A stretch of DNA of 64,000 nucleotides, taken from NCBI GenBank assembly GCA_014239155.1, contig JAAZZQ010000075.1:31800-95799 (forward strand). The letters are read 5' to 3'. The notes beneath the pieces are model-generated. The model was not told where the DNA came from and searched no databases. It saw only the letters and a program-made list of their open reading frames with translations. Positions 8,474 through 17,964 of this stretch are shown piece after piece; the stretch's first letter is position 1; each line of letters opens with the position of its first letter. Source of the DNA: Lachnospiraceae bacterium (lineage in GTDB: Bacteria > Bacillota > Clostridia > Lachnospirales > Lachnospiraceae). The translations under genes were made by a program, and so were the position numbers.

Positions 8474-10918
8474 AGTCATCTCTCCTTTTTCGACTTCTTG
8501 ATTTTTATATTCATAGACAGTCTGTGACTGTATATGCTCCTTTTTGCCACTGATATATGTCTTGTCATGTTTTGTACTATATACATCTATCAAATTTAAC
8601 CGCAGTGCATTTGTCACCACACAAAAACTAGACAAGCTCATTGCAGCAGCGCCAAACATTGGGTTAAGCTGCCACCCCAAAAGTGGTATCCATACACCTG
8701 CTGCCAGCGGAATCCCTATTACATTATAAAAAAACGCCCAGAAAAGATTTTCATGAATATTTGTCAATGTCCTTCGACTCAACCGAATCGCTGCCGGAAC
8801 ATCTCTTAACTGACTTTTCATCAACACCACATCCGCCGCATCAATCGCAATATCCGTTCCAGCGCCAATCGCAATACCAATGTCTGCCCTTGTCAATGCC
8901 GGCGCGTCATTAATACCATCTCCTACCATGGCAGTTTTTCCCTTTTTCATTAAGCTTCGTATCACGCTCTCCTTCCCGTCAGGAAGCACATCCGCAATCA
9001 CTTCATCAACACCAACTTGATTTCCAATCGCCTTTGCAGTACGTTCATTATCACCAGTCAACATTACAACATGGATTCCCATACCTTGCAATTCTTCTAC
9101 AGCTTGCCTGCTGTCCTCTTTTATCACATCTGCGACTGCTATCATACCAAGTAACTTGTCATCTGCAAAAAACAGTGGTGTTTTTCCTTTCCAAGATACA
9201 CCCACTTTGCGAAAAAACTTTTGTTTATCTGCAAAAAACAGTGGTGTTTTTCCTTCCTCTGCAAGCTTTTCAGACTGCTGTATAAACTCCTGTGGAATCT
9301 TTATCTTCTCTCCAATAAATTTTGCGCTTCCACCATACAACTCTCTGCCGTTGACAACGATTGTCAATCCATTGCCAGGCAATGCTTTAAAATCAGAACC
9401 TTCTATCATTTGCTCTTTGGCACACTCTGGATGGTCGGCAAAATACGCCTCCGCGTATATATTGACAGCGTGTGCTAATGGATGCTCACTCTTCTGTTCT
9501 AGTGCATATGCCATACAAATTAGTTCTTGTTCTGATACGCCCGCAGCAGGAACAATATCTGTCACTTTGGGCTCTCCTCTTGTAATGGTTCCAGTCTTGT
9601 CAAGCGCTACAATAGAAACTTTTCCCGCTTCTTCAAGAGACACTGCAGTCTTAAACATAATGCCATTTTTAGCCCCCATACCATTTCCAACCATAATTGC
9701 TACTGGCGTGGCAAGCCCCAATGCGCAAGGACAGCTAATAACAAGTACGGAAATCCCTCTAGCAAGTGCAAATCCAATTGTCTGACCTGCCAAAAGCCAA
9801 ATAAAAATGGTTATCAGTGCAATTACAATCACCGCTGGTACAAACACACCAGACACGCGGTCAGCCACCTTTGCAATCGGTGCCTTTGTTGCTGCCGCGT
9901 CACTTACCATACGAATAATCTGTGATAGTGTGGTATCTTCTCCAACTCTCGACGCTCTGCATTTAATAAAACCTGACTGATTAACTGTAGCCGCAGATAC
10001 CAAATCTCCCGCCTGCTTATCCACAGGAATACTCTCCCCGGTAAGCGCTGCCTCATTAACCGCACTAGTTCCTTCCAGCACTACTCCATCCACAGGAATA
10101 TTCTCCCCTGGACGCACTACAAAAATATCATTCACTGCCACCGCCTCAATGGGAACTTCTGTCTCAATGCCATCTCGCACCAAAACTGCGGTCTTTGGCG
10201 ATATTTTCATCAAACCTTTCAGCGCATCTGTTGTGCGCCCTTTCGAGCGCGCTTCCAACATCTTCCCCACAGTGATTAAGGTCAATATCATCGCTGCCGA
10301 CTCAAAATAAAATTCGTGCATATACTCTATTACCGCCATGCTGTCACCCTTTAGCTGGGCATCAGTCATGACAAACAACGCATAAAGACTATAGACAAAT
10401 GCCGCTGTCGATCCAAGTGCAACAAGTGTATCCATATTGGGTGCTCTGTGCCAAAGGCTTTTAAAACCGCTGATAAAAAATTTCTGGTTAATGACCATCA
10501 CTGCAATTGTAAGCAAAAGCTGTATCAGCCCCATTGCAACATGATTCTCTTGTAAAAATTTAGGAACCGGAAATCCCCACATCATATGTCCCATCGAAAA
10601 ATACATCAAAACAACCAGAAATCCAATAGAATACCATAATCTGCGCTTTAACACTGGCGTTTCTTTATCTTTAAGCATTTCTTCTTGTTCTGCGCGAGTG
10701 TTGCTTTGGATATTGCTTTTTCCCTTTAATGACGCACCATATCCTGCCTCTTCGACCGCTCTGATTACCTCCACAGCCGACACACTTCCCTCCACTCCCA
10801 TCGAGTTTGTGAGCAGACTTACAGAACAAGCGCTGACACCTTCCAGCTTTGACACTGCTTTTTCCACTCTGGCGCTACAAGCAGCACAACTCATGCCAGT
10901 TACTGTATACTGTTCCAT
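8261..10918 (-). CDS. copA: Copper-translocating P1B-type ATPase with N- and C-terminal metal-binding domains
   Basis: ATP-driven export of Cu(I) across the membrane. In order over 885 residues: an N-terminal HMA domain (GMSCAACS, Cys11 and Cys14), membrane helices, the TGES actuator motif, the metal-site motif CPC (396-398), the phosphorylation site DKTGT (Asp440), the HP locus (SEHPLAHA), and the hinge [10 protein letters not shown] linker then leads to a C-terminal HMA domain (GMMCGHCE, Cys827 and Cys830). The C-terminal domain looks like a CopZ chaperone and has its own internal ribosome site. Odd: an in-frame 66-bp duplication near 9161-9255 repeats GKTPLFFAD just before the P domain. 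csoR lies upstream, separated by a 157-bp inverted-repeat element. Confidence 0.95.
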   Translation of the reverse strand: MEQYTVTGMSCAACSARVEKAVSKLEGVSACSVSLLTNSMGVEGSVSAVEVIRAVEEAGYGASLKGKSNIQSNTRAEQEEMLKDKETPVLKRRLWYSIGFLVVLMYFSMGHMMWGFPVPKFLQENHVAMGLIQLLLTIAVMVINQKFFISGFKSLWHRAPNMDTLVALGSTAAFVYSLYALFVMTDAQLKGDSMAVIEYMHEFYFESAAMILTLITVGKMLEARSKGRTTDALKGLMKISPKTAVLVRDGIETEVPIEAVAVNDIFVVRPGENIPVDGVVLEGTSAVNEAALTGESIPVDKQAGDLVSAATVNQSGFIKCRASRVGEDTTLSQIIRMVSDAAATKAPIAKVADRVSGVFVPAVIVIALITIFIWLLAGQTIGFALARGISVLVISCPCALGLATPVAIMVGNGMGAKNGIMFKTAVSLEEAGKVSIVALDKTGTITRGEPKVTDIVPAAGVSEQELICMAYALEQKSEHPLAHAVNIYAEAYFADHPECAKEQMIEGSDFKALPGNGLTIVVNGRELYGGSAKFIGEKIKIPQEFIQQSEKLAEEGKTPLFFADKQKFFRKVGVSWKGKTPLFFADDKLLGMIAVADVIKEDSRQAVEELQGMGIHVVMLTGDNERTAKAIGNQVGVDEVIADVLPDGKESVIRSLMKKGKTAMVGDGINDAPALTRADIGIAIGAGTDIAIDAADVVLMKSQLRDVPAAIRLSRRTLTNIHENLFWAFFYNVIGIPLAAGVWIPLLGWQLNPMFGAAAMSLSSFCVVTNALRLNLIDVYSTKHDKTYISGKKEHIQSQTVYEYKNQEVEKGEMTMTKTMKIEGMMCGHCEARIKKCLEALNGVSEAVVNHEAGTAVLTLSAEVSNETLKKVVEEQDYKVVSVES

Positions 10919-10952
10919 TTCGATATACTCCTTCTCAGATACATTTTATTTC

Positions 10953-11109
10953 AGGAACTGTTAAGAAATAACTCGTTAATTTGACGCCGTATAAATGTTC
11001 AGCTGCAAAGAAGGTAATCACAGGCGTAGCGGGCTACGTCAAGATTATCTGATGCCGAAGATGGACATTTAGACAAGTCAAATTGATGAATAATTTCTTA
11101 ACAGTTCCT
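10953..11109. repeat. 157-bp inverted-repeat element between csoR and copA
   Basis: Perfect 17-bp terminal inverted repeats, AGGAACTGTTAAGAAAT at 10953-10969 and its complement at 11093-11109. An inner inverted pair AATTTGAC/GTCAAATT lies just inside. The interior has further small palindromes (GTAGCGGGCTAC). It contains no ORF. It resembles a miniature inverted-repeat element sitting in the leader of copA, and could affect the copA:csoR transcript ratio. Confidence 0.7.
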
Positions 11110-11132
11110 TATCATGTCCAAATCCTTACTTT

Positions 11133-11438
11133 TTACTTCATTAACTTTTTCAGCGTCTGTATCAACTCATCCACTGTCTCCTCCTTACCATCCTTAATAT
11201 CTTGTGTCACACAAGTTTTAATGTGATTCGCAAGCAACACTCTGTTAAAGCTGTTAAGCGCTGCATTCACTGCAGCTACTTGAACCAGAATATCTGTACA
11301 ATAGGCATTTTTTTCGACCATTCCCTTAATTCCCCGCACCTGTCCTTCAATGCGGCTCAGCCGATTAATCATATCCTTGTACTCTTTCTCTGAACGGTCT
11401 TTTGTCTTGTCACTTACGCTTACTGTCTCATTTTCCAT
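11133..11438 (-). CDS. csoR: Copper-sensing transcriptional repressor CsoR
   Basis: DUF156-family homotetrameric repressor that releases DNA when it binds Cu(I). At 101 residues it is typical in length. The Cu(I) ligands are visible with canonical spacing: Cys47 (NAYCTDI), His72 and Cys76 (NHIKTC). The family core RLSRIEGQVRGIKGMV is at about 26-41. It is first in the operon with copA downstream. Its promoter carries a candidate operator between the -35 and -10 boxes, which implies autoregulation by copper. Confidence 0.95.
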   Translation of the reverse strand: MENETVSVSDKTKDRSEKEYKDMINRLSRIEGQVRGIKGMVEKNAYCTDILVQVAAVNAALNSFNRVLLANHIKTCVTQDIKDGKEETVDELIQTLKKLMK

Positions 11439-11488
11439 AGTGATTCCCTACCTTTCCCAAATCAATATTGTTTTTTACTGCTTTTATT

Positions 11489-11517
11489 ATATTATACCCC
11501 GGTACGGTAATTGTCAA
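11489..11517 (-). promoter_or_regulatory. csoR-copA promoter with overlapping CsoR-type operator
   Basis: On the minus strand, TTGACA (11512-11517) is followed by ATTACCGTACCGGGGTATAATAT. The -10 can be TAATAT at 17-bp spacing or TATAAT at 15 bp. Between the boxes is the GC-rich imperfect palindrome TACCGTACCGGGGTA, which resembles known CsoR sites built on a TACC...GGGTA core. A repressor bound here would block polymerase. The operator call rests on motif likeness and on position beside csoR. Confidence 0.7.
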
Positions 11518-11528
11518 GCTTCTTTTTA

Positions 11529-11664
11529 TAACAATTTATCCTTCGCCTTTCTATTACAAGCATCAAGGTATGTAAAACCACTTCGTGGCTTGATATATCT
11601 TTGCCACTATGTTTTTTCTTACGGACTTTACAATATAATGCAAAATCCTACATTGAACTGTAAT
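11529..11664. repeat. Family A palindromic element, copy 1
   Basis: Begins ACAATTTATCCTTCGCC and ends CATTGAACTGTAAT. It shares a core (ACCACTTCGTGGCTTGATAT, then a GCAAAATCCTA end) with the element at 28721-28873 and more loosely with 17613-17735 and 31898-31960. It occupies much of the 324-bp gap between csoR and asnA. Confidence 0.6.
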
Positions 11665-11762
11665 ATGTCTTTCATAAATTATAAAATAATCATTGATTTT
11701 CCCCAAATAAAGTGCCATACTAAAACTATCGTTTTATATCAATATGAGGAGGAAAACCGGTA

Positions 11763-12773
11763 ATGGAACACCTGAAAATTCCAAAAAATTATCATTCAGC
11801 ATTAAATCTGCACGATACGCAAATTGCCATTAAAACTGTAAAAGACTTTTTTCAAAACCAGATTGCGCAGCGGCTCAATCTCGCACGCGTGTCCGCACCG
11901 CTTTTTGTAGACCCCTTGTCTGGTCTAAATGACAACCTAAATGGTATAGAACGCCCTGTTAGTTTTGATATCAAAGAACAGGACGGACGCATTGCAGAGG
12001 TTGTTCAGTCACTTGCCAAGTGGAAACGATATGCGCTGCAAAAATATGGTTTCTCTATAGGAGAAGGCATCTATACAGACATGAATGCTATCCGCCGCGA
12101 CGAGGACACCGATAATATTCACTCTATCTTTGTGGACCAGTGGGATTGGGAAAAAATTATTGCGCGCGACGACAGAACTCTTGACACGCTCAAGGCAGTT
12201 GTTCGGAAAGTATATAAATGTCTGCAAAATACAGAGAAATATATGGCAATCCAATACGATTATATTGATGAAATTCTGCCCGATGAAATTTATTTTATCA
12301 CCACACAGGAACTGGCAGAAATCTTTCCTGACAACACGCCAAAGGAGCGTGAATACTACATAGCAAAAGCAAAAGGCGCTGTGTGCATTATGAAAATTGG
12401 TGACAAGATGGAAAACGGAAAACCACATGACGGACGCGCGCCAGACTATGATGACTGGGCATTAAACGCAGACATTGTTGTCTACTATCCTGTACTTGAC
12501 ATTGCACTCGAACTTTCCAGCATGGGTATCCGTGTGGATAAAGACGCTCTGCTTTCACAGTTAGAAAAGGCAGGCTGCCCCGAACGCGCGGCGCTTCCCT
12601 ATCAGAAAGCAGTCATCAATGAAACACTTCCTTTTACAATTGGCGGTGGCATTGGTCAGTCACGCATTTGTATGTTTTTCTTAAGAAAAGCGCATATTGG
12701 TGAAGTTCAGTCTTCCTTGTGGCCAGAAGAAATTGTTACAGCTTGCCAAGAAAATGGAATCCATCTTTTGTAA
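11763..12773 (+). CDS. asnA: Aspartate-ammonia ligase (asparagine synthetase A)
   Basis: Forms asparagine from aspartate, ammonia and ATP. The 336 residues match the AsnA family, which has the class II aminoacyl-tRNA synthetase fold. Recognisable stretches are LNLARVSAPLFVDPLSGLND, GIERPVSFD, GIYTDMNAIRRDE, HSIFVDQWDWE and the C-terminal TIGGGIGQSRICMF. The start at 11763 has GAGGAGG 13 nt upstream. No T-box is visible in the leader although asnA genes in Firmicutes often have one. It is a single gene ending in a strong terminator shared with the RND operon. Confidence 0.95.
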   Translation: MEHLKIPKNYHSALNLHDTQIAIKTVKDFFQNQIAQRLNLARVSAPLFVDPLSGLNDNLNGIERPVSFDIKEQDGRIAEVVQSLAKWKRYALQKYGFSIGEGIYTDMNAIRRDEDTDNIHSIFVDQWDWEKIIARDDRTLDTLKAVVRKVYKCLQNTEKYMAIQYDYIDEILPDEIYFITTQELAEIFPDNTPKEREYYIAKAKGAVCIMKIGDKMENGKPHDGRAPDYDDWALNADIVVYYPVLDIALELSSMGIRVDKDALLSQLEKAGCPERAALPYQKAVINETLPFTIGGGIGQSRICMFFLRKAHIGEVQSSLWPEEIVTACQENGIHLL

Positions 12774-12796
12774 TTCCTTATTATGTTTTCGCATAA

Positions 12797-12880
12797 TCAA
12801 GCAGGGAAAAATTTTCCCCTACTCGCCGCGCGACCTGTGTGCCACTTTAGTGACATATTTCCTCTATACAGGTCTGCATA
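12797..12880. repeat. Gene-end palindromic element, related to 8107-8170
   Basis: Starts ATCAAGCAGGGAAAAATTTT with CCCCTACTCG. This is a hairpin like those at 8114-8137 and 18683-18893. A second arm pair, ACCTGTGTG...ACAGGTCTG, follows. It lies between the convergent asnA and RND genes. Confidence 0.45.
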
Positions 12881-12881
12881 T

Positions 12882-12917
12882 AAAAATCCACGCAATCAAG
12901 ACTACGCGTGGATTTTT
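12882..12917. terminator. Bidirectional intrinsic terminator
   Basis: A 12-bp stem, AAAAATCCACGC with GCGTGGATTTTT, and a 12-nt loop. A/T runs on both sides allow termination of asnA and of the convergent RND pump gene. Confidence 0.9.
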
Positions 12918-12924
12918 GTATTTT

Positions 12925-15900
12925 TTATTTATTTTTTGCTTCTTGGCGTTTCTGTCGTTTCAGTCGCCGACGCTCCTTCGCCTCTTTTCTCCCCTGCTTG
13001 CTCATCAGCAGATAGAAACTAGGCAGCAAAAGTAAGATTAACAAAGTTGAAGTGATTAGACCTCCAATAATAATCAGAGACATTCCCTTCATCATGGCAG
13101 CATTTTCATTATTGGTAAAAATCATTGGCAGCATGGACAGAATCGTCGTCAATGTTGTCATAAGAATCGGTCTTAAACGAAGCCGACCACTCTCCATCAA
13201 CGCATCATTTAATGACATTGTCTCCTTGAGCTGATTGGTTGTGTCAACATACAAAATACCATTGTTAACCACAATTCCCACCAGCATAAGCACACCCATC
13301 AAGGAAGTCATATTGAGCGTTGAACCTGAGATAAACAGCAAGAAAAAGGAACCAATTAAACTAAATGGAATACTTAACATTACCATTAGAGAAAAAATCG
13401 GAGACTCAAACTGCATTGCCATCACTAGAAAAATTAGGAAAATTGCTGTGATAATGGCCTTGATAATCGCTGTAAACTCCTCAATCATCATCTCATCCAT
13501 CATGTTTTGTGTCCGCCCTACACCTGCAGGAAATTCTCCGCTCAATTCCGCCTTGCTCACAGCTTCGTCAATCAGTTTAGGCACTGTATATTTTGTCTCA
13601 TCTGTTGTGTACGCCATAATTGCAACCTGATATTTGCCGTCCTCTCGAACAAGTGTATTTGGCACGTCAGAATACACAGCCTCCGCCACATCTCCCACTG
13701 TAATCATTCCACCGGTTGGCGTTGCAATCTCAAGGCTTAGCAACTGATTCATATCCACATAACTGTCTTCTGGATATTCCATTCTCACAGTATATTCATC
13801 TGTTCCAATTGTCATATCCATAACTTCTATTCCACTGCTGGCATTGTACATTTCACTTGCCACCTGAACCGCGGTAAGCCCTACATTCATACACTTTAAC
13901 GGATTAATTTTTATCTTTGCTTGAGATGCATCTGAAGTCAGGTTGCTTGAGGTTTTAATAACCCCCGGAATATCCATCAAAATAGAATCGACCTTACTTG
14001 CAGCAATTTTCAAATCTTCTATATTATCACCGCTCAAATCAACTTCTGCGCTAGCCGTCACACTCATCATAGAAGACATACCACTGCCTGCTGCTGAAAC
14101 AATAATACTCATATTGGTTGTATTCATCAATTTCTGATTATACGCATCTACAAGCTCATTGATACTCTTGGTGCACTCCTCTGAAGGATATGCGGTGATA
14201 GTTGCTGAGGAGTTGCTAATTGTCAGGTTACACCCTGAAAAATCAGGGTCATCTATAATCATCTGCTCAATAAACTGTATGTTTTCATCCATAACCTCAA
14301 TGCGAGTGCCTGCTCTTTGCTCAATAGAAATACTAACATTGTCAAGACCAGTTGCAGACATCAATTCCGTGTCTAATTGCATTACCAACACATAAGAGAG
14401 CACAAGAAGTCCGATTGACACAAGCATCACTGTCTTTTTCTTAAGCATAATATGTTTTAGAAGCGTTTTATACCCATTTCCGATATGCCCCACAATACGG
14501 TTTGCCAATGTATTTTTCTTTTCTTTTGGCCTATATTTCCAAAAGAAAATAGGAATCAGTGTAATTGCAACGATTAATGAGGACAACATTGCAAAGATAA
14601 TGGTAAATCCAAGTTGTGAGAATAATTGTCCTGCCAAACCCTTCATCGTGGCAAGCGGCAAATAAACTACAACTGTGGTGAGCGTTGAAGCAGATACAGA
14701 AGAAGCAACAATCTTTGTACCAATTAGCGCTGCATCTTTAAAATCCGGTCGTTCATCTTTCAATCGAAAACAACTTTCTAGCACAACAATCGAAGAGTCA
14801 ACCATCATACCAATTGCAATAACAAGTGCCCCCATTGTGACAACATTCAATGAAAATCCTGCAAAACTCATAAAAATCAATGTTGCAAGAAGGGAAATCG
14901 GCATGGAACTACCCACGATTAAACTCGCTTTAATATCTCCAAAAAAGATAAATAATACCAGCATGGAAAATAACACACCGAGCACTAATGTCTGTGCCAC
15001 AGAACTTAAAGACGACTTAATGCTGTCTGCCGCATCATATGCCACGGAAATCTGAATCGCAGAGTTTTTTGCGCCCACTCGTTTTAACAAAGACTTTACA
15101 TGATTGGATACATCAACAGTTCCTTCACTTTGAACTTTCTTAATCCCAACACTAATGCTTTCCTGCCCATTAAAGCGGCTGATACTGTTATTCGCTTTTG
15201 AGGACATCGCCACTGTAGCAATGTCAGAAAGTGCAATCGTTGTCCCACGGTTTGTAATAATTGGCACATTTTGCAAATCCATTAAGTTCGCTGGCTTTGA
15301 TGATGCAGATGTACTAATATTCTGTGCGCCTTGTTCCACACTTCCAATTGGTATTGTAAAATCTGTTGTGGTAATATATGTTTTTATGTTCGCCATTGTC
15401 ACGCCATACTGTTGCATCTTATCTCGATGAAGCTGTATGCGAATATAATCTTCCTCACCGCCGGACACATCAATCTGTGCAACATCAGAAAGTCGCTCTA
15501 ACTCTGGTTTTAGCTCGTCTTCCACAAATGCCAGCACATCGGTATCCCCTGTTGAAGTAATTGATAACGTCATCATATCCTGTGCATTAATATCCATCTC
15601 AACAATAACAGGGTCCATCGCATCCTCTGGAAGACGAAGGGAGGCTGTATCGACGGCACTTCTAAGATCAGCATATGCCTCATCAATATCTGTGCCATAC
15701 TCATAAGAAAAAATAACAAACGAAATGTTTTCTGTGGTCTGTGTTGTCACAGAATCCACGCCGGAAAGCGTCTTTCCGGCTTCCTCTATAATTTTTGTCA
15801 CCAGCTCCTCTGTGGTCGCTGGATCACCGCCCTGATAGATTGTGCTGACAAACAGCATAGGCATCTCCATATCTGGCGTTAGTTCCATCTGAAATCCAAA

Positions 15901-15990
15901 TACAGAACCAATACCAAATACAAACAGTGCCAACACAATCAACAGTGCCGAAACAGGCCGCTTAAGGGCCAGCTTGGTCAAGGAACTCAT
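12925..15990 (-). CDS. RND-family efflux transporter permease (AcrB-like)
   Basis: Proton-driven export pump, 1021 residues, with the twelve-helix, two-large-loop layout of the family. The first membrane segment is at 13-33 (PVSALLIVLALFVFGIGSVF). The start of the porter domain has MPMLFVSTIYQGGDP. A membrane repeat contains GMMVDSSIVVLES and, in the second half, GIVVNNGILYVDTTNQ. The C-terminus is basic. The start lies 13 bp downstream of the adaptor gene stop, so the two are co-transcribed. A single-membrane organism needs no outer membrane channel, and none is present nearby. Substrate cannot be told. Confidence 0.92.
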   Translation of the reverse strand: MSSLTKLALKRPVSALLIVLALFVFGIGSVFGFQMELTPDMEMPMLFVSTIYQGGDPATTEELVTKIIEEAGKTLSGVDSVTTQTTENISFVIFSYEYGTDIDEAYADLRSAVDTASLRLPEDAMDPVIVEMDINAQDMMTLSITSTGDTDVLAFVEDELKPELERLSDVAQIDVSGGEEDYIRIQLHRDKMQQYGVTMANIKTYITTTDFTIPIGSVEQGAQNISTSASSKPANLMDLQNVPIITNRGTTIALSDIATVAMSSKANNSISRFNGQESISVGIKKVQSEGTVDVSNHVKSLLKRVGAKNSAIQISVAYDAADSIKSSLSSVAQTLVLGVLFSMLVLFIFFGDIKASLIVGSSMPISLLATLIFMSFAGFSLNVVTMGALVIAIGMMVDSSIVVLESCFRLKDERPDFKDAALIGTKIVASSVSASTLTTVVVYLPLATMKGLAGQLFSQLGFTIIFAMLSSLIVAITLIPIFFWKYRPKEKKNTLANRIVGHIGNGYKTLLKHIMLKKKTVMLVSIGLLVLSYVLVMQLDTELMSATGLDNVSISIEQRAGTRIEVMDENIQFIEQMIIDDPDFSGCNLTISNSSATITAYPSEECTKSINELVDAYNQKLMNTTNMSIIVSAAGSGMSSMMSVTASAEVDLSGDNIEDLKIAASKVDSILMDIPGVIKTSSNLTSDASQAKIKINPLKCMNVGLTAVQVASEMYNASSGIEVMDMTIGTDEYTVRMEYPEDSYVDMNQLLSLEIATPTGGMITVGDVAEAVYSDVPNTLVREDGKYQVAIMAYTTDETKYTVPKLIDEAVSKAELSGEFPAGVGRTQNMMDEMMIEEFTAIIKAIITAIFLIFLVMAMQFESPIFSLMVMLSIPFSLIGSFFLLFISGSTLNMTSLMGVLMLVGIVVNNGILYVDTTNQLKETMSLNDALMESGRLRLRPILMTTLTTILSMLPMIFTNNENAAMMKGMSLIIIGGLITSTLLILLLLPSFYLLMSKQGRKEAKERRRLKRQKRQEAKNK

Positions 15991-16003
15991 CGCTTAAGCC
16001 CTC

Positions 16004-17572
16004 CTATTCCTGTGTGGGATTGTCTGTGTCCGCTTCGCTTTCAGGCACAGAAATTTCAACGCCGTCGCGCAATTGGGCAGACCATGTTGTTATAATTGTA
16101 TCTTCTTTTGTAAGTCCTTCTGTGATCACAATCTGTTCTATGTCATAAAGTCCTGTGGTTACATTTGTCTTTTTGGCTTTTCCATCCACAACAGTATACA
16201 CATATGCCTGTGCACCATCATAGTAGACAGAATCGTATGGAACAATCACTACATTTTGCTCATGATATGTATCTGTTGTAACAGTCGCTTTTGTGCCAGA
16301 AAGCAATGCTGAGGTATCTCCCTTCACTGCTGCTTTTATCTTAAAAAGTCCTGTCGTGTTGTCAAGTGCACTGCCAATCTCTATCACTTCACCGTCATAA
16401 AGTTTGTTATCCTTCTCCAACACAATTTTTTGTCCAAGGGAAAATGTATTCCGTACATCTTCGCTGACATAGTATGTTGCTGTCATTGTATTTTTATTGG
16501 AAATAACAAATGCCGGATTACTTGATGTGGCAAAATCATGTTCCTTTAAATTTACAGCCTCAATCACACCGGAAATCGTTGCTGTAATGGTGTATGCATC
16601 TAAATTTTCCTGTGCTTGCTCTATGCCAATCTGCGCTTGCGAAATACCAACCTCCGCCTGTGAGATACCAAGTTCTGCCTGTGAAATACTATTCTGTGAC
16701 GCCTGCTTCTTTCCCTCCAAAATTTCTCCGTTTGTAATGTTGTCCGCTGTCACTGCTTGACTATATGAGTCATATGTACTGTTAATATTATACTGTAATT
16801 CTTCTATTGTACCCTCTAACTGGTCAATTGTTGATTTGTACTGTGTAATTGTTCCCTCAACTGTCTTTACTTCGGTTGCAGCCGCCTGATACCGTTGCAT
16901 AATAGCAGCATATTGCGCTGCTCCTTGTGGGGTATCTCTATCAATGGAATCTGCATAATCCTTAATCTCATCCACATCTTCCCGAAAATCATACTCCACT
17001 TTCAAATCTTCCAGTTCTTGTTCTTTCTCCTTTAAATTATCTTTTGCCTTCTGCAGATTGTCCATCGCATCCACATAGCTTTCTTGCAATTTACTTACAC
17101 CATCTTCCGCCTGTGAAATGGTTTTATCCGACTGCATCTCATTTAAAGTTGACGCACCTTCACCATATTGAAGTTCGTAGGAAAGCTTGGCACTCTCCAA
17201 TCCAATTTGTGCATTTTGCGCAGCAGTCTGTGCATTTTGTGCAGCTGCCTGTGCATTTCGCACTGTAAATTGCGCCATTGTATCATCGAGTATTGCTAGT
17301 ACATCACCTTCCTCCACAACATCTCCTGCGGCAACTTTTACTTCAAGAACTTCCGCTGTCGCCTTGGGAATCACATAGACGGATTCGTCTGGACTAATTG
17401 TAGCGATGTATTGACCGCTCAACTTTAAATCTCCCAGCTCTGGTTTTGCTGTCTCTACAATCGCCACGTCCTCAACGGTTTTTTCCTCAGGCGCCTGCCC
17501 ACATCCCCATAGAGCCATTGACGACAACATCACACACAATAATGCTGCCACTTTCCTCTGTCTGCTTTTCAT
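16004..17572 (-). CDS. RND pump adaptor (HlyD/membrane-fusion family), lipoprotein
   Basis: Periplasmic-adaptor homologue, 522 residues, anchored by a lipobox (LWGC, Cys24). A split biotinyl-lipoyl-like half (AEVLEVKVAAGDVVEEGDVL) is followed by a long coiled-coil hairpin. The hairpin contains short heptad-like repeats, AAQNAQ and QAELGISQAEVGISQAQIGI. The second lipoyl half (ATISGVIEAVNLKEHDF) and a beta-barrel/membrane-proximal region come next. The coiled coil is long for an adaptor without an outer membrane partner. It is first gene of the two-gene pump operon. A repeat element sits immediately upstream. Confidence 0.9.
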   Translation of the reverse strand: MKSRQRKVAALLCVMLSSMALWGCGQAPEEKTVEDVAIVETAKPELGDLKLSGQYIATISPDESVYVIPKATAEVLEVKVAAGDVVEEGDVLAILDDTMAQFTVRNAQAAAQNAQTAAQNAQIGLESAKLSYELQYGEGASTLNEMQSDKTISQAEDGVSKLQESYVDAMDNLQKAKDNLKEKEQELEDLKVEYDFREDVDEIKDYADSIDRDTPQGAAQYAAIMQRYQAAATEVKTVEGTITQYKSTIDQLEGTIEELQYNINSTYDSYSQAVTADNITNGEILEGKKQASQNSISQAELGISQAEVGISQAQIGIEQAQENLDAYTITATISGVIEAVNLKEHDFATSSNPAFVISNKNTMTATYYVSEDVRNTFSLGQKIVLEKDNKLYDGEVIEIGSALDNTTGLFKIKAAVKGDTSALLSGTKATVTTDTYHEQNVVIVPYDSVYYDGAQAYVYTVVDGKAKKTNVTTGLYDIEQIVITEGLTKEDTIITTWSAQLRDGVEISVPESEADTDNPTQE

Positions 17573-17612
17573 ATTCTGCTTCTCCTATTATTATTTGCCA
17601 CTTTCATTTTTT

Positions 17613-17735
17613 GTAACAATTCAGCCTTTGGCTTCTTGTTACAGACATTAAGTCATGCATAACCGCTTTGCGATGTCAAAGTCATGTACATGACTTGATG
17701 CATCTCAACTACGACGCTATTTCATGACGTTTTTT
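17613..17735. repeat. Family A palindromic element, copy 2
   Basis: Starts GTAACAATTCAGCCTTTGGC and shares with 28721-28873 the order CTTGTTAC, CAT..., TTGATGCATCTCAAC. It contains an internal palindrome, GTCATGTACATGAC. A possible distant right end (CTAAACTGTTAC) is at about 17921-17933. Confidence 0.5.
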
Positions 17736-17964
17736 TACCTATCTGCTATTTTAAACAATCTTTTTGCAAAATGAAAGAGTATCTGACATTTTTAATCTAA
17801 GTTTAATTTTTTATTGTAATTTTTTATAAGTTGTTACTTGTTATTTTGGTACTTTTTTTATTATAATATAGGATAGATAGCATATCATTTGACAAATGCT
17901 AATTGCAACAGTTCAACTTGTCTAAACTGTTACTACTAATTTTTATTTCACAAGGAGAAGATTT
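17736..17964. other. AT-rich intergenic region upstream of the secreted protein gene
   Basis: No ORF. A perfect TATAAT at 17862-17867 could be the -10 box for the gene at 17965, but no good -35 lies 16-18 bp upstream. A short inverted pair (AACAGTTCAACTTGTCTAAACTGTT) is at about 17907-17931. AAGGAG before 17965 is a good ribosome site. Confidence 0.4.

Noticed and set aside
9156..9785. 209-codon ORF on the plus strand inside copA
   Set aside because: It is antisense to a well conserved ATPase, with no recognisable product and no ribosome site.
11665..11762. T-box upstream of asnA
   Set aside because: No GGTGG-ACC motif or terminator-antiterminator pair is present in the leader.
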